Shown: positions 25,858 to 36,365 of the stretch, one piece after another
How the letters are laid out: every line of letters starts with the position of its first letter
Position numbering within the stretch: position 1 is the first letter of the stretch
Assembly: GCF_004331435.1 (NCBI RefSeq)
Contig: NZ_SJKA01000008.1
Span: 186,001 to 250,000 of the forward strand
Direction of reading: 5' to 3'
Source: Kribbella sindirgiensis
Lineage (GTDB): Bacteria > Actinomycetota > Actinomycetes > Propionibacteriales > Kribbellaceae
Length of the DNA: 64,000 bases
The notes under the pieces: model-generated
What the model was told of the DNA's origin: nothing
The model's input: the letters and a program-made list of their open reading frames with translations, nothing else
Database searches by the model: none
Program-made: the position numbers and the translations under genes

Positions 25858-25896
25858 TCCTGTGCAGCGCCCCGATACACGGTGCGCGGCGGGGGG

Positions 25897-26811
25897 TTAG
25901 TCGTTGTCTTCGCGGTTGAGTTCGGCTAGGAACTGTTCTACTTCTGCGCCTAGCTCGTCTGCGGACGGGGTGGAGTCGGCGAGGAGGCTCTTGCGGGTGA
26001 CGGAGCCTTCGGCCGCGTCGTACTGGGTCTCGAGCGCCTTGACAACTGCGCTGGCGTCGTCCGAGGCCTCGACCTGCTCGTCGACCAGCCGGCCGGTGAC
26101 GGCGGCCTCGTCGAGCAGGCCCTTGCTAGGGAGGAGCAGGCCGGTCGCGGCCGAGATCGCGTGTACGAGGGCCAGCGCGGCGCCCGGGAAACGGTTCTCG
26201 GCCAGGTAGTGCGGCACGTGGACGGCGAAGCCCATCGCGTCCTTGCCCGCCTCGCCGAGACGGACCTGCAGCATCGTCCCGGCGCTCGCGGGCAGCACCA
26301 TCTCGCCGTCCCAGATGTTCGAGCGGGTGACCAGCTCGGGTCGCGTCGCGTGCGCCGTCAGGCCGAGGGGCCGCGTGTGCGGCACACCCATCGGTATGCC
26401 GTGCACACCGATCGTCAGCGTGACGTTGTAGAGGTCGTTGAGCTGCCGGATCGCCCCGGCGAACCGGTCCCAGTGGTTGTCCGGCTCGGCGCCCTCGAGC
26501 AGCAGGAACTCCACGCCGGCGTCGTCGGTCACCAGATGCAGTGAGAGGTGCGGCGGGGTGTAGTCGGTGAACCGGTCCTCGGCGAACGTCACCTCGGGCC
26601 GCCGGGCCCGGTAGTCGTGCAGAAGGTCGACGTCGAACCGCGCCAGCAGCCGGTGGTCCAGCACCTCGAGCAGGTGGTCCGCGGTCACGCGCCCGGCCAG
26701 GCCGGCGTCCATGAACCCGTCCAGCGAGTGCACCAGCACCTTCGGCGTCGCCGCCGGGCCGGTCGCCACCGACTCGTCGACGATCTCGTAGAGGTCGTCC
26801 GGTCGCAGCAT
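25897..26811 (-). CDS. PAC2-family protein (proteasome assembly chaperone-like)
   Basis: 304 residues. The PAC2 domain is recognisable by HSLDGFMDAGLAGRVTADHL near residue 30, LLLEGAEPDNHWDRF, and the GVHGIPMGVPHTRP segment. The last 60 residues are acidic and helical. Actinobacterial members occur near proteasome genes or alone; a chaperone or ligase-like role is assumed for the family but not shown. AAGGAG precedes the ATG by six bases. No proteasome gene lies in this window. Confidence 0.88.
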   Translation of the reverse strand: MLRPDDLYEIVDESVATGPAATPKVLVHSLDGFMDAGLAGRVTADHLLEVLDHRLLARFDVDLLHDYRARRPEVTFAEDRFTDYTPPHLSLHLVTDDAGVEFLLLEGAEPDNHWDRFAGAIRQLNDLYNVTLTIGVHGIPMGVPHTRPLGLTAHATRPELVTRSNIWDGEMVLPASAGTMLQVRLGEAGKDAMGFAVHVPHYLAENRFPGAALALVHAISAATGLLLPSKGLLDEAAVTGRLVDEQVEASDDASAVVKALETQYDAAEGSVTRKSLLADSTPSADELGAEVEQFLAELNREDND

Positions 26812-26938
26812 CGTCGTCTCCTTCGCAATTGCCAGCAGGCCGTTCTACCTTGACCAACGCATCGGTGTCGCGGACAAATTCCGGCTGCCGGGAAAGATTC
26901 AGGATCTTCCAAGACTCGGCCTCCGGCGCGACAGGTTG

Positions 26939-26956
26939 GAAAGCGCTTGCTAGGTT
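26939..26956 (+). promoter_or_regulatory. LacI-type operator abutting -10 of leaderless promoter
   Basis: GAAAGCGCTTGC (26939-26950) contains the AAGCGCTT palindrome typical of LacI-family operators. TAGGTT (26951-26956) is six bases before the GTG start and reads as a -10. A bound repressor would block the promoter of the dehydrogenase/DUF2264 pair. Confidence 0.5.
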
Positions 26957-26962
26957 ATCGCT

Positions 26963-27975
<1,013 letters not shown>

Positions 27976-27979
<4 letters not shown>

Positions 27980-29883
27980 CCCGCCTGATCCTGCCCGACA
28001 CCGACCGTGAGCTGTCCCGCCAGACCGGATGGGTCCGGGCGCACTGGGAGGCGCTCGCGGATCACCTGCTCGACTCGCTGGTCCCGTACTTCTCCCCCGG
28101 CGCCTCCCTGGTCGAGCTCCCGGGCCGGCCGAGCCGGTCGGGTACGGCGTCCGACGCGCTGGAAGGATTCGCCCGGTCGTTCATGCTCGCCGCGTTCCGG
28201 ATCGCCGGCGTCCAGGGCAAGGGCTGCGAGGACCTGATCGAGCGGTACGCGCGGGGCGTCGCGAACGGCGCGAACCCGGACCACCCCGAGGCGTGGCTGC
28301 GGCTCACCCCGAGGTCGCAGCAGATGGTGGAGGCCGCGGCGATCGCGGTGTCGCTGCACGAGACCCGCGAATGGATCTGGGACCGCCTCGACACCCGGGC
28401 GCAGGAACACGTCGCGGAGTGGCTCGGCGGCTTCAACGGGTCGACGACGCACGACAACAACTGGCGGCTGTTCCAGGTCGTCAGCGAGCAGTTCCTCGCC
28501 TCGGTCGGAGCGCCGTACCAGCAGGACGACATCGACGCAGGTCTCGACCGGATCGAGGACTGGTACGTCGGCAACGGTTGGTACTCCGATGGCGACGGGC
28601 AGAACTTCGACAACTACATCGGCTGGGCCATGCACCTGTACCCGGGCCTGTGGGCGCGGATGGCCGCCGCGACGCCGGGTGCGCAGTACGAGGACCGGCT
28701 GAAGCTCTACCAGGAGCGGATCAAGCTCTTCCTCGAAGACGCCGTACACCTGGTCGGGAACGACGGCGCGCCGATCTACCAGGGGCGGTCGCTGACGTAC
28801 CGGATGGCGGCCGCGGCGCCGTACTGGATGGGCGCGATCCTCGACTCGACGCCGTTGACGCCGGGCGAGACGCGGCGGCTGTGTTCGGGAGTCGCGCGGC
28901 ATTTCGTGCAGCACGGCATACCGGACGAGCGTGGCGTGCTGACGCTCGGGTGGTACGACACGTTCCTGCCGACGACGCAGCAGTACTCCGGTCCTGGTTC
29001 GCCGTACTGGGCCTCGAAGGGGTTCGTCGGGTTGATCCTGCCGCCGGAGCACCCGGTGTGGGCGGACCCGGAGGACTCGATTCCGCTGGACAACGCGGAC
29101 CAACTCAAAGCCATGCCGGAGCCGGGGTGGATCGTGCACGCGAGCCGCCACGACCAGGTGGTGCAGTTGGTGAACCACGGCGCCGACCACGCGCCGGTGG
29201 CCGAGCCGCAGGGCGTGGAGCCGGCGGGCGATCCGCACTACAACCGGCTGGCGTACGCGAACCATGCGGGCCCGGATCTGTCCGATCACGAGCCGCACGT
29301 CGACAACCTGATCTCGCTGGTCTCCCCCGACGGCGTGGCCAGCGGGCGCGGGCGGATCCGTCGGCTCGGCGTGGACGGCCGTACGGCGTCCTCGTGGCAC
29401 AACGCCTGGCTCGGAGACGAAGGGCCGTGGACGATCGAGATCACGTCGGTCGTGCACAGCGGCTGGGAGATCCGGTGCGCGCTGGTGGACGGCCCGGACG
29501 GTGCGCTGGTGCGCAGCGGCGGGTTCGCGGTCGCGGGCGACTCTTTGCCCGAGGCAACATCCAGCGAGAAGGCTGCCTCCGCACGGAACTCGGACGGACT
29601 GGTGTCGGCGGTGGTCGGCCTGCACGGGTACGACGCGGCGGGTGTGCACCGCGGGCTCGGAGTGAACCCGTACGGCGCGCACTCGGCGACGCCGTACCTG
29701 ACGGCACCGCATCACGGGCAGCCGTTGGTGCTCGTGAACGCCGTACTCCTGACCCGCGACGCGCTCCGGCCGGAAGCGATTGCCGAGGGCATCGATGTGG
29801 CCGTGCACGGTACGACGGTGCGGATCAGCCTGCCCGGAGGCGGTACCGAGGTGGTCGAACTGGGACGGAATCGAGCCGGTTAG
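27976..29883 (+). CDS. DUF2264 protein
   Basis: 635 residues. The N-terminal 370 residues form an alpha-helical, toroid-like domain with many Trp/Tyr (GNGWYSDGDGQNFDNYIGWA, FNGSTTHDNNWRLFQ), characteristic of DUF2264. The C-terminal 250 residues are beta-rich (WTIEITSVVHSGWEIRCALV). No signal peptide is seen. Related folds occur in unsaturated glucuronyl hydrolases and heparinase-type lyases, so a carbohydrate role is plausible. It is translationally coupled to the dehydrogenase and presumably shares its LacI-type control. Confidence 0.88.
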
Positions 29884-29922
29884 GTCAGGCTCGCCAAGGG
29901 TGTGGATTCGGCGGATGGCCGT

Positions 29923-29928
29923 TAGATT
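29923..29928 (+). promoter_or_regulatory. -10 element of probable leaderless ferritin promoter
   Basis: TAGATT lies six bases before the ferritin ATG, with no ribosome binding site. Confidence 0.4.
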
Positions 29929-29934
29929 GACGGA

Positions 29935-30462
29935 ATGAGCACGTACGAGAAACTCCTGCAGGAACAGATCCGTAACGAATTCACGGCCGCGCAGCAGTAC
30001 GTGGCAGTTGCTGTCTGGTTCGACGACCAGGACCTTCCGCAGCTGGCCGCGCACTTCTACAAGCAGTCACTGGAAGAGCGCAACCACGCGATGATGATGG
30101 TCCAGTACCTGCTCGACAAGGACATCCGGCCGCACATCCCGTCGGTCGGCGAGGTCGAGTCGGACTTCAAGACCGCGCTGGAGCCGCTCGAGCTCGCGCT
30201 GGCGCAGGAGATCACGGTCACCAAGCAGATCGAGATGCTCGCGCGTACCGCCCGTGACGAGAGCGACTACATCGGCGAGCAGTTCATGCAGTGGTTCCTC
30301 AAGGAGCAGGTCGAGGAGGTCGCGGCCATGAAGACCCTGGTGAACGTCGCCAAGCGTGCCGGCGACAACCTGTTCCACCTCGAGGACTTCCTCGCCCGCG
30401 AGACTGTCGGCGACGCCGGCACCGACCCGACGGCCCCGACGGCCGCCGGCGGAACGGTCTGA
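29935..30462 (+). CDS. ferritin (iron storage)
   Basis: A 175-residue four-helix protein. Ferroxidase ligands are visible: Glu in RNEFTAAQQYVA (helix A), Glu-x-x-His in EERNHAMMM (helix B), Glu in the ALAQEITVTKQIE helix and Glu/Gln in WFLKEQVEEVA. It oxidises Fe(II) and stores the mineral in a 24-mer shell. The last 20 residues are Thr/Ala-rich and probably flexible. It is convergent with the DUF2207 cluster, with one base between stops. Confidence 0.93.
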   Translation: MSTYEKLLQEQIRNEFTAAQQYVAVAVWFDDQDLPQLAAHFYKQSLEERNHAMMMVQYLLDKDIRPHIPSVGEVESDFKTALEPLELALAQEITVTKQIEMLARTARDESDYIGEQFMQWFLKEQVEEVAAMKTLVNVAKRAGDNLFHLEDFLARETVGDAGTDPTAPTAAGGTV

Positions 30463-30463
30463 C

Positions 30464-32362
30464 CTACCAGCTCCCGCCGCCGCCTCCGCCTCCCCCGCCG
30501 CCTGAGGACGACGAGGACGAACTGCTGGAGGAGAAGCCGGAGGACGAGCCGCCTCCGGTGGACGGCGTGGGCGGCGCGGCGAACGTGCTGGAGACCGTCG
30601 TGGAGATACTCCCGGCGGTCCAGCCGGAGTCGTAATACGAGCTGGACCCGGAGTACCAGGAAGGTGCGGCCGTCAGGCGGCCGGAGTCGACAAGCTGGCG
30701 GCAGATCTGCTGCCAGCGGTCGGCGAGGCCGAGGACCAGCGCCCACGGTAGGTACTTGCTGAAGATGTCCTCGCCGTCCTCGAAGCGCAGCTGATCCGCC
30801 TCGGCGGTGGTGAGGTACTGGCGGAAGCCGATCACCTGGTCGGTGAGCGCCCGCCCGCGCGCATCGCGGCGCCCCTTGCGGTTGTGCAGGAACAGGTCGA
30901 TCAGCGCATTCAGCAAAGCCAGAACGGGCAGCACCACGACGATCGTCGGGCCCAGCCAGGACGGTGCCCCGAACTTCACCGTCGACACGACCAGCCCGAC
31001 CAGGCCGACCAGCACTGCCAGGAAGACCCCGCAGCCGAAAGGCACCCAGCCGTAACCCGAGGACGCCACGACTTTCGGGCGGCGCGGCATCCGCAGGTAC
31101 CAGTTCCGCTCCGCGGCCCGTTTCCACAGCGCCTCGCCCATCCGCTCCGCGGCCCGCTGCGGTCGCGTGTCCCCGACCGCGGGCGCGACGAGCCGCACCT
31201 CGCCGCCGGGCTCCTGCTTCGGAAACAGCCCCTTGAGCAACGCCTTCTCATGCGTCGCCTCGGCAATTCCGGCGTCCACGAGAACCGCTGTCCGTACGTC
31301 GTTCTCGCCCTCGATCCGGACCGCACCACGCACCGCGAGATCGACCAGCGTGGCCGCGACCTCGGAGGTGTCGACCGTGCCGTCGAGCAGCAGACCGCCT
31401 TCCGCCGCGGTGATGTTCGGTGGCGTGAACGCGACCGGGATCTCCTTGTCCGCCACGCGATCCGGCACGGTCCGCGCCGTGCGGCCTTCGGGCGGTACGG
31501 TGCCCGGCGGCATCCCGTCGTACCGGCGATCACTCCTGGATCGGACCAGGATCTTGCCGCCGACGATCGCCAACGCAGTCAGGGCGAGCGAGACGATCGC
31601 CGCCGGCCAGCTGACGCCGTACCGGGCGAGGAAGCCCGGCGGGTCGACGACGATCGGCAGATCGTTGCTCACGGCACCCGGCTTGAGGCCGACGACGACC
31701 GTCAGCTGCTCGCCGCGGACGACATCGGTCTCCTGCGTGAAGACTGCCTTGCCGCCCACGATCGACTTCTCGTTGCAGCTCTCCGTCGACCCGGGCGGTC
31801 CCTCGTAGCACGCGACCCTGGTCACGCCCTGCGGCACGGTGACTGTGACGGTCACGTGGTCCAGCGAGGCCTCCCAGCTCGACCCGGTCGCGTCCCAGTA
31901 GAGCTCGCTGTGGTCCGGGAAGTGCCGCAGCGCGCCGCGGACGTCGTAGCTGATCCGGTACGTCGCATCCTGCCCGGGAACCGAGTCGCCCGACGAGCCG
32001 ATCTTGATCCGCAGCACCTGGTCGCGGGCCTTGTTCGTCTTCGTCGTCGACAGGTCGAACTCGTCCGGGGCCGTCGGCGACGACACCTGGACGTTCGTGA
32101 CGTCGTACCGCTGGTCCTTCGTCGCGTTGTCGGCGTACGGCTCCCGGACGACGAGATCGCGGAAGATCCCGTGCCGGTCGGTGTCGCCGAAGTGGTACTC
32201 GATCGTCTCGGTGACGTGCAGTACGCCGTCCGCGCCGACCTCGTAGGCGATCGCCATCGACCGCACCCGGTCCCCGATCGCGGCGGACGCGGGGACGGCG
32301 TACCCCGCCAGCGCGATCCCGACGGCGAGCATGGTGACGACGACACCGAGCGCACGACGCAT
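30464..32362 (-). CDS. DUF2207 membrane protein with poly-Gly tail (paralog A)
   Basis: 632 residues. A signal peptide (VTMLAVGIALAGYAVPASA) leads to an extracytoplasmic DUF2207 domain (residues about 30-240: DGVLHVTETIEYHF, ISYDVRGALRHFPDHSELYWDATG). A membrane span lies near residue 255, followed by a cytoplasmic region with a two-span hairpin near 425-475. GLADRWQQICRQLVDSG follows. The tail is Ser-rich, then ten Gly, ending in SW. Function of DUF2207 is unknown. It is the third of three tandem paralogs in transcription order. Confidence 0.85.
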   Translation of the reverse strand: MRRALGVVVTMLAVGIALAGYAVPASAAIGDRVRSMAIAYEVGADGVLHVTETIEYHFGDTDRHGIFRDLVVREPYADNATKDQRYDVTNVQVSSPTAPDEFDLSTTKTNKARDQVLRIKIGSSGDSVPGQDATYRISYDVRGALRHFPDHSELYWDATGSSWEASLDHVTVTVTVPQGVTRVACYEGPPGSTESCNEKSIVGGKAVFTQETDVVRGEQLTVVVGLKPGAVSNDLPIVVDPPGFLARYGVSWPAAIVSLALTALAIVGGKILVRSRSDRRYDGMPPGTVPPEGRTARTVPDRVADKEIPVAFTPPNITAAEGGLLLDGTVDTSEVAATLVDLAVRGAVRIEGENDVRTAVLVDAGIAEATHEKALLKGLFPKQEPGGEVRLVAPAVGDTRPQRAAERMGEALWKRAAERNWYLRMPRRPKVVASSGYGWVPFGCGVFLAVLVGLVGLVVSTVKFGAPSWLGPTIVVVLPVLALLNALIDLFLHNRKGRRDARGRALTDQVIGFRQYLTTAEADQLRFEDGEDIFSKYLPWALVLGLADRWQQICRQLVDSGRLTAAPSWYSGSSSYYDSGWTAGSISTTVSSTFAAPPTPSTGGGSSSGFSSSSSSSSSSGGGGGGGGGGSW

Positions 32363-32394
32363 GCGCGCGACATTACCGAGCGTAGAGGTCGCGG

Positions 32395-34302
32395 CTACCA
32401 GCTGCCGCCGCCACCGCCCCCGCCCCCGCCGCCCGAGGAGCCTGAGGACGACGAGGAGCTGCTGTACGAGCTGAAGCCGGACGAGCTGCCGCCGCCGGAG
32501 CCGGCCGCGGGCGCGGGAGCCGGTGGTGGCACGAACGTGCTCTGGACGGCGGTGCTGATCGAGCTCGCCGACCAGTTGGAGTGGTAGTAGGACGGGCCGA
32601 CGTACCAGGTCGGATCGGGTGTCAGCCGGCCCGCCTCGACGAGCTCACCGCACACCCGCTGCCAGCGGGTCGCGAGCCGGAACGCGATCGCCCAGGGCAG
32701 GTACTTCGAGAAGATGTCCTCGCCCTCCTCGAACCGCAGCTGATCCGCCTCGGCGGTCGCAAGGTACTGCTGGAACCCGAGGACCTGGTCCGTGATCGCG
32801 CGTCCCTCCGCGCTCCGCTGCCCGCGCCGCTTCCGCCCGATCCACATCCAGAGCAGGGTCAGCAGCGCGCTCCCGGGGACGATGATCGCGATCACACGGC
32901 CGGCGGTCGCCGGACCTGACCCGATCTGGCCGACGCCGAAACAGAGAATGACGAGCGCGATCGTGAGCATCCAGCCGAGGGCGGTCGAACCGTCGTCGTT
33001 CCCGGAGGCGGCCGGCAACCTGAGGTACCACTGCTGCCGCTTGATGCTGGTCCACACCGCGTCATACATCTTGTCCGCTGCCTGCACCAGCGAGTAGTCG
33101 CCGACTTCGGCGCGTTCGAGCGCCCGCTCCTCGCCCGGCTCCTGCTTCGGGAACAAGCCCTTGAGCAGCACCTTCTCGTGCTGCGCCGTCGCGACCTCGG
33201 GATCGACCAGGACCGCCTTGCGGGCACCCTCGTCAGTGTTGTCGAGGCGGATCGCGCCGCGGACGGCGAGGTGGATGAGCGTCGCCGCGAGGGCGGTGGG
33301 CTTGTCCGTCGCTTCCGCCATCAGTCCGCCCTCGGCGACCGTGACCTCGGGCGGCGCGAACGCCACCGGGATCTGGTCCGCGGCGAGCTGATCTTTGCCG
33401 ATCTGCGCGCTCGCGCCCGCGGGCGGGACGGTCCCCGGCGGCAGTCCGACGTACCGCAGGTCGCGGGGGCCGCGGCGGTGGTAGAGGACGGCGGCGGCGA
33501 CCCCGGCCGCGGTCGCGAGGACGGACCCGGCGAGCGCGAGCCAGGACACCCCGTTGCGTTCCAGCCAGTTCGGCGGGTCGACCACGATCGGGGTGTCGTT
33601 CCGCACGGCGCCGGCCTTGATCCCGGCAACGATCGTCAGCTGCTCACCGCGGACCAGCTTGGAGCCGGTGAACAGCCCGATGCCGCCGGCAAGGGACTTC
33701 TTCTCGCAGGAGCTCGTGGAGCCGGCCTTGCCGCTGTAGCACTCGACCTGCTGCACGCCCTGTGGCACCTGGACACTCACGGTTACCTTGTTGATGTGGG
33801 CGTCCCAGGCAGAGCCGGTGGCGTCCCAGTACAGCTCGCTGTGGTCTGCGAAGTGCCGGAGCGCGCCACGGACGTCGTACGAGATCACGTACTTCGCGCT
33901 GGTGCCCCAGATCGTCCGGTCCTTCGAGCCGATCTTGATCCGCAGCGTCTGGTCCCGGTCGAGGTTGTACTTCGCCGTCTCCTTCGTGAACCGGTCCGGC
34001 GCGGTCGGCGACGACACGAGGATGTTCGAGATCTCGTACTTCTGGTCCTTGGTCGGGTCGTCGGCGTACGGCTCGCGGATCACCAGGTCGCGGTAGATCC
34101 CGTGCCGTCCGGACTCCGCGAAGGTGTAATCGATCGTCTCGGTGACGTGCAGTACGCCGTCCTCGGACACCGTGTACGCGATCGTGAACGACTCGATCTC
34201 GTCGCCGTACGCCGTGGTCGCGGCCCCGGCCGGTACGGCGAAACCTGCCACCGCGAGAACGGTGAACAGTGTGCTGATGACGATCCCGAGCCCCCGGCGC
34301 AT
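32395..34302 (-). CDS. DUF2207 membrane protein with poly-Gly tail (paralog B)
   Basis: 635 residues from MRRGLGIV, the start matching the paralogs; an in-frame ATG seven codons earlier is less likely. It has the same layout: signal peptide ending near AGAATT, DUF2207 domain (TIDYTFAESGRHGIYRDL), a membrane span after NWLERNGVSW, a cytoplasmic segment with a hairpin of spans, and a Ser/Gly tail ending GGSW. The Pro/Ala-rich linker before the tail (PPPAPAPAAG) differs from its siblings. The gap to paralog A is 32 bp. Confidence 0.85.
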   Translation of the reverse strand: MRRGLGIVISTLFTVLAVAGFAVPAGAATTAYGDEIESFTIAYTVSEDGVLHVTETIDYTFAESGRHGIYRDLVIREPYADDPTKDQKYEISNILVSSPTAPDRFTKETAKYNLDRDQTLRIKIGSKDRTIWGTSAKYVISYDVRGALRHFADHSELYWDATGSAWDAHINKVTVSVQVPQGVQQVECYSGKAGSTSSCEKKSLAGGIGLFTGSKLVRGEQLTIVAGIKAGAVRNDTPIVVDPPNWLERNGVSWLALAGSVLATAAGVAAAVLYHRRGPRDLRYVGLPPGTVPPAGASAQIGKDQLAADQIPVAFAPPEVTVAEGGLMAEATDKPTALAATLIHLAVRGAIRLDNTDEGARKAVLVDPEVATAQHEKVLLKGLFPKQEPGEERALERAEVGDYSLVQAADKMYDAVWTSIKRQQWYLRLPAASGNDDGSTALGWMLTIALVILCFGVGQIGSGPATAGRVIAIIVPGSALLTLLWMWIGRKRRGQRSAEGRAITDQVLGFQQYLATAEADQLRFEEGEDIFSKYLPWAIAFRLATRWQRVCGELVEAGRLTPDPTWYVGPSYYHSNWSASSISTAVQSTFVPPPAPAPAAGSGGGSSSGFSSYSSSSSSSGSSGGGGGGGGGGSW

Positions 34303-34352
34303 GACGGGAATGTAGCGGGGCACCAGGCCATTACCGGGCCACTACCGGGCCA

Positions 34353-36245
34353 CTACCAGCTGCCGCCGCCGCCACCGCCGCCACCGCCGCCGGAGGAGCC
34401 GCCGCTGAATCCGGACGAGCTGCCGCCGCCTCCGCCGGAGCTGGACGGCGTGGGCGGCGGGTCGAACGTGTTCGACAGGGTGGCGCCGACCGCGCCCGCG
34501 GTCCAGCCGGAGGCGTAGTACGACGGTCCGGAGTACCAGTACGGGTCGGGCGTGATGCGGCCCGCCGCGACGAGCTGTTCGCACACCTTCTGCCAGCGGT
34601 CGGCGAGGCCGAAGGCGATCGCCCAGGGCAGGTACTTCGAGAAGATGTCCTCGCCCTCCTCGAAACGCAGCTGGTCCGCCTCGGCCGTGGCGAGGTACTT
34701 CCGGAAGCCGATCAGCTGGTCGGCCACCGCGCGGCCGGCCGGGTTCCGTTGCCCGCGGCCCCGGATCCCGATCCAGATGCCGATGGCAACGAGTACGGCG
34801 ATGACCGGCACCGCGACGACCACCGCCCGGCCGAAGCCGCCGGTCGCCGCGCTGATCACGGTCCCCATCAGCCCGGCGCCGACGACCCAGATCGCGATCA
34901 TCGCCATACAGGCGCAGCCGAAGCCGTTCTTGAACGCCGAACCGCCGCCGGCCCGTGGCATCCGCAGGTACCACTGGCGATCCTTCACCTGCTTGCGGAG
35001 CGCGGAGATCATCTCGTTGTGTGCGTTCCGCATGGTGTTGTCGCCCACCGCGCCGCGCTCCAGCAGCACCTCCATACCCGGCTGCAATCCCGGGTACAGG
35101 CCGAGCATCAGCGCCTGCTCGTGGGGCGCCGTCGCGGCCGCCGGGTTCAGCAGCACGGCCTTCTGCGACGTGCCGTCGTTGTCGATCCGGACGCCGCCGC
35201 GGACCGCCAGGTCGATCAGCGTCGCGGCCGTCTCGGTCGTGTTCGCCTTCGCGTCGATCAGCAGACCGCCCTCGGCGACCGGGATCCGCGGTGGCGCGAA
35301 AGCGACCGGGATCTGGTCCTCGGTGAGGTCGTCCTTCACGGGTTGCGCGACGACCCCGTCCGGCGGGAACGCGCCCGGCGGCATCCCGGCGTACCGCTGG
35401 TCCTTGTTGCCGAACTTCGAGTAGAGCGTGGCGAACACGATGGCGGCCACGGTCGCGACCCCGGAGCCGATGAGCGAGAGCCAGGACACCCCGTTGCGCT
35501 CGAGCCAGTTCGGCGGGTCGACCAGGATCGGGGTGTCGTTCCGGACGGCGCCGGCGGCGATCCCGGCGACGATCGTCAACTGCTCGCCGGACTCGAGGTG
35601 GGAGGCACCGAAGACACCCTTGTCCCCGACCACCGACTTCCGCGGGCAGGTCCGGTTCGAGCCGGCGGTGCCCAGGAAGCACTCGGTCCTGGTCACACCC
35701 TGCGGTACGTCGACGTTGACCGTGACCTGGTCGATCACCGCGTCCCACGCGCTGCCGGTGGCGTCCCAGTACAGCTCGCTGTGGTCGTCGAAGTGCCGGA
35801 GCGCGCCTCGTACGTCGTACGTGATCTTGTACGTCGCCTCGGTGCCGTAGATCACCCGGTCCGGGTCGCCGATCTTGATCTGCAGTTCGCCGTACCGGCC
35901 CTTGTTCCCCTCGTACGTGTCGACGGTGAACTCGTCCGGCGCGCCGCTCGGGGACGACACCTGGATGTTCGAGACCTGGTACTCCTGGTCCTTCGAGTCG
36001 TCGTCCTTGTAGGGCTCGCGGGTGACCAGGTCCCGGTAGATCCCGTGCCGGCCGCTGCCCTCGAAGTGGTAGGCGATCGTCTCCTCGACGTGCAGCACAC
36101 CGTCCTCGGACACGGTGTAGGCGATCGTGAAGTTCTTGACCTCGTCGCCGGGTTCCATCGTCCGCGCACTCGCGGGCACGGCGAAACCGGCCAGCGCCAG
36201 GACGGCGAACAACGTACTGATGACGACCCCGAGTGCCCTACGCAT
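34353..36245 (-). CDS. DUF2207 membrane protein with poly-Gly tail (paralog C)
   Basis: 630 residues from MRRALGVVIS; an open frame extending further upstream runs antisense to EF-G2 and is rejected. It has a signal peptide (ISTLFAVLALAGFAVPASA), the extracytoplasmic DUF2207 domain, NWLERNGVSWLSLIG leading to the membrane span, a cytoplasmic domain with two spans near residue 440, and a tail of Ser and ten Gly ending in SW. It is the first gene of the triplet. Its promoter lies in the 120-bp region shared with EF-G2. Confidence 0.85.
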   Translation of the reverse strand: MRRALGVVISTLFAVLALAGFAVPASARTMEPGDEVKNFTIAYTVSEDGVLHVEETIAYHFEGSGRHGIYRDLVTREPYKDDDSKDQEYQVSNIQVSSPSGAPDEFTVDTYEGNKGRYGELQIKIGDPDRVIYGTEATYKITYDVRGALRHFDDHSELYWDATGSAWDAVIDQVTVNVDVPQGVTRTECFLGTAGSNRTCPRKSVVGDKGVFGASHLESGEQLTIVAGIAAGAVRNDTPILVDPPNWLERNGVSWLSLIGSGVATVAAIVFATLYSKFGNKDQRYAGMPPGAFPPDGVVAQPVKDDLTEDQIPVAFAPPRIPVAEGGLLIDAKANTTETAATLIDLAVRGGVRIDNDGTSQKAVLLNPAAATAPHEQALMLGLYPGLQPGMEVLLERGAVGDNTMRNAHNEMISALRKQVKDRQWYLRMPRAGGGSAFKNGFGCACMAMIAIWVVGAGLMGTVISAATGGFGRAVVVAVPVIAVLVAIGIWIGIRGRGQRNPAGRAVADQLIGFRKYLATAEADQLRFEEGEDIFSKYLPWAIAFGLADRWQKVCEQLVAAGRITPDPYWYSGPSYYASGWTAGAVGATLSNTFDPPPTPSSSGGGGGSSSGFSGGSSGGGGGGGGGGSW

Positions 36246-36365
36246 GCCCCGGACCCTATCGAGGGGCGGGGTCCGGGGGTTGCAGGCTCGACACGAATCC
36301 GGGAGCTGAGGGGCCTTGTGCGAAGTGTCGGTTAGGGGAATCGTGGGTGGACCAGGAGGAACGTC

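Noticed and set aside
30884..32587. 567-codon plus-strand open frame
   Set aside because: Antisense to DUF2207 paralog A; Arg/Asp/His-rich shadow.
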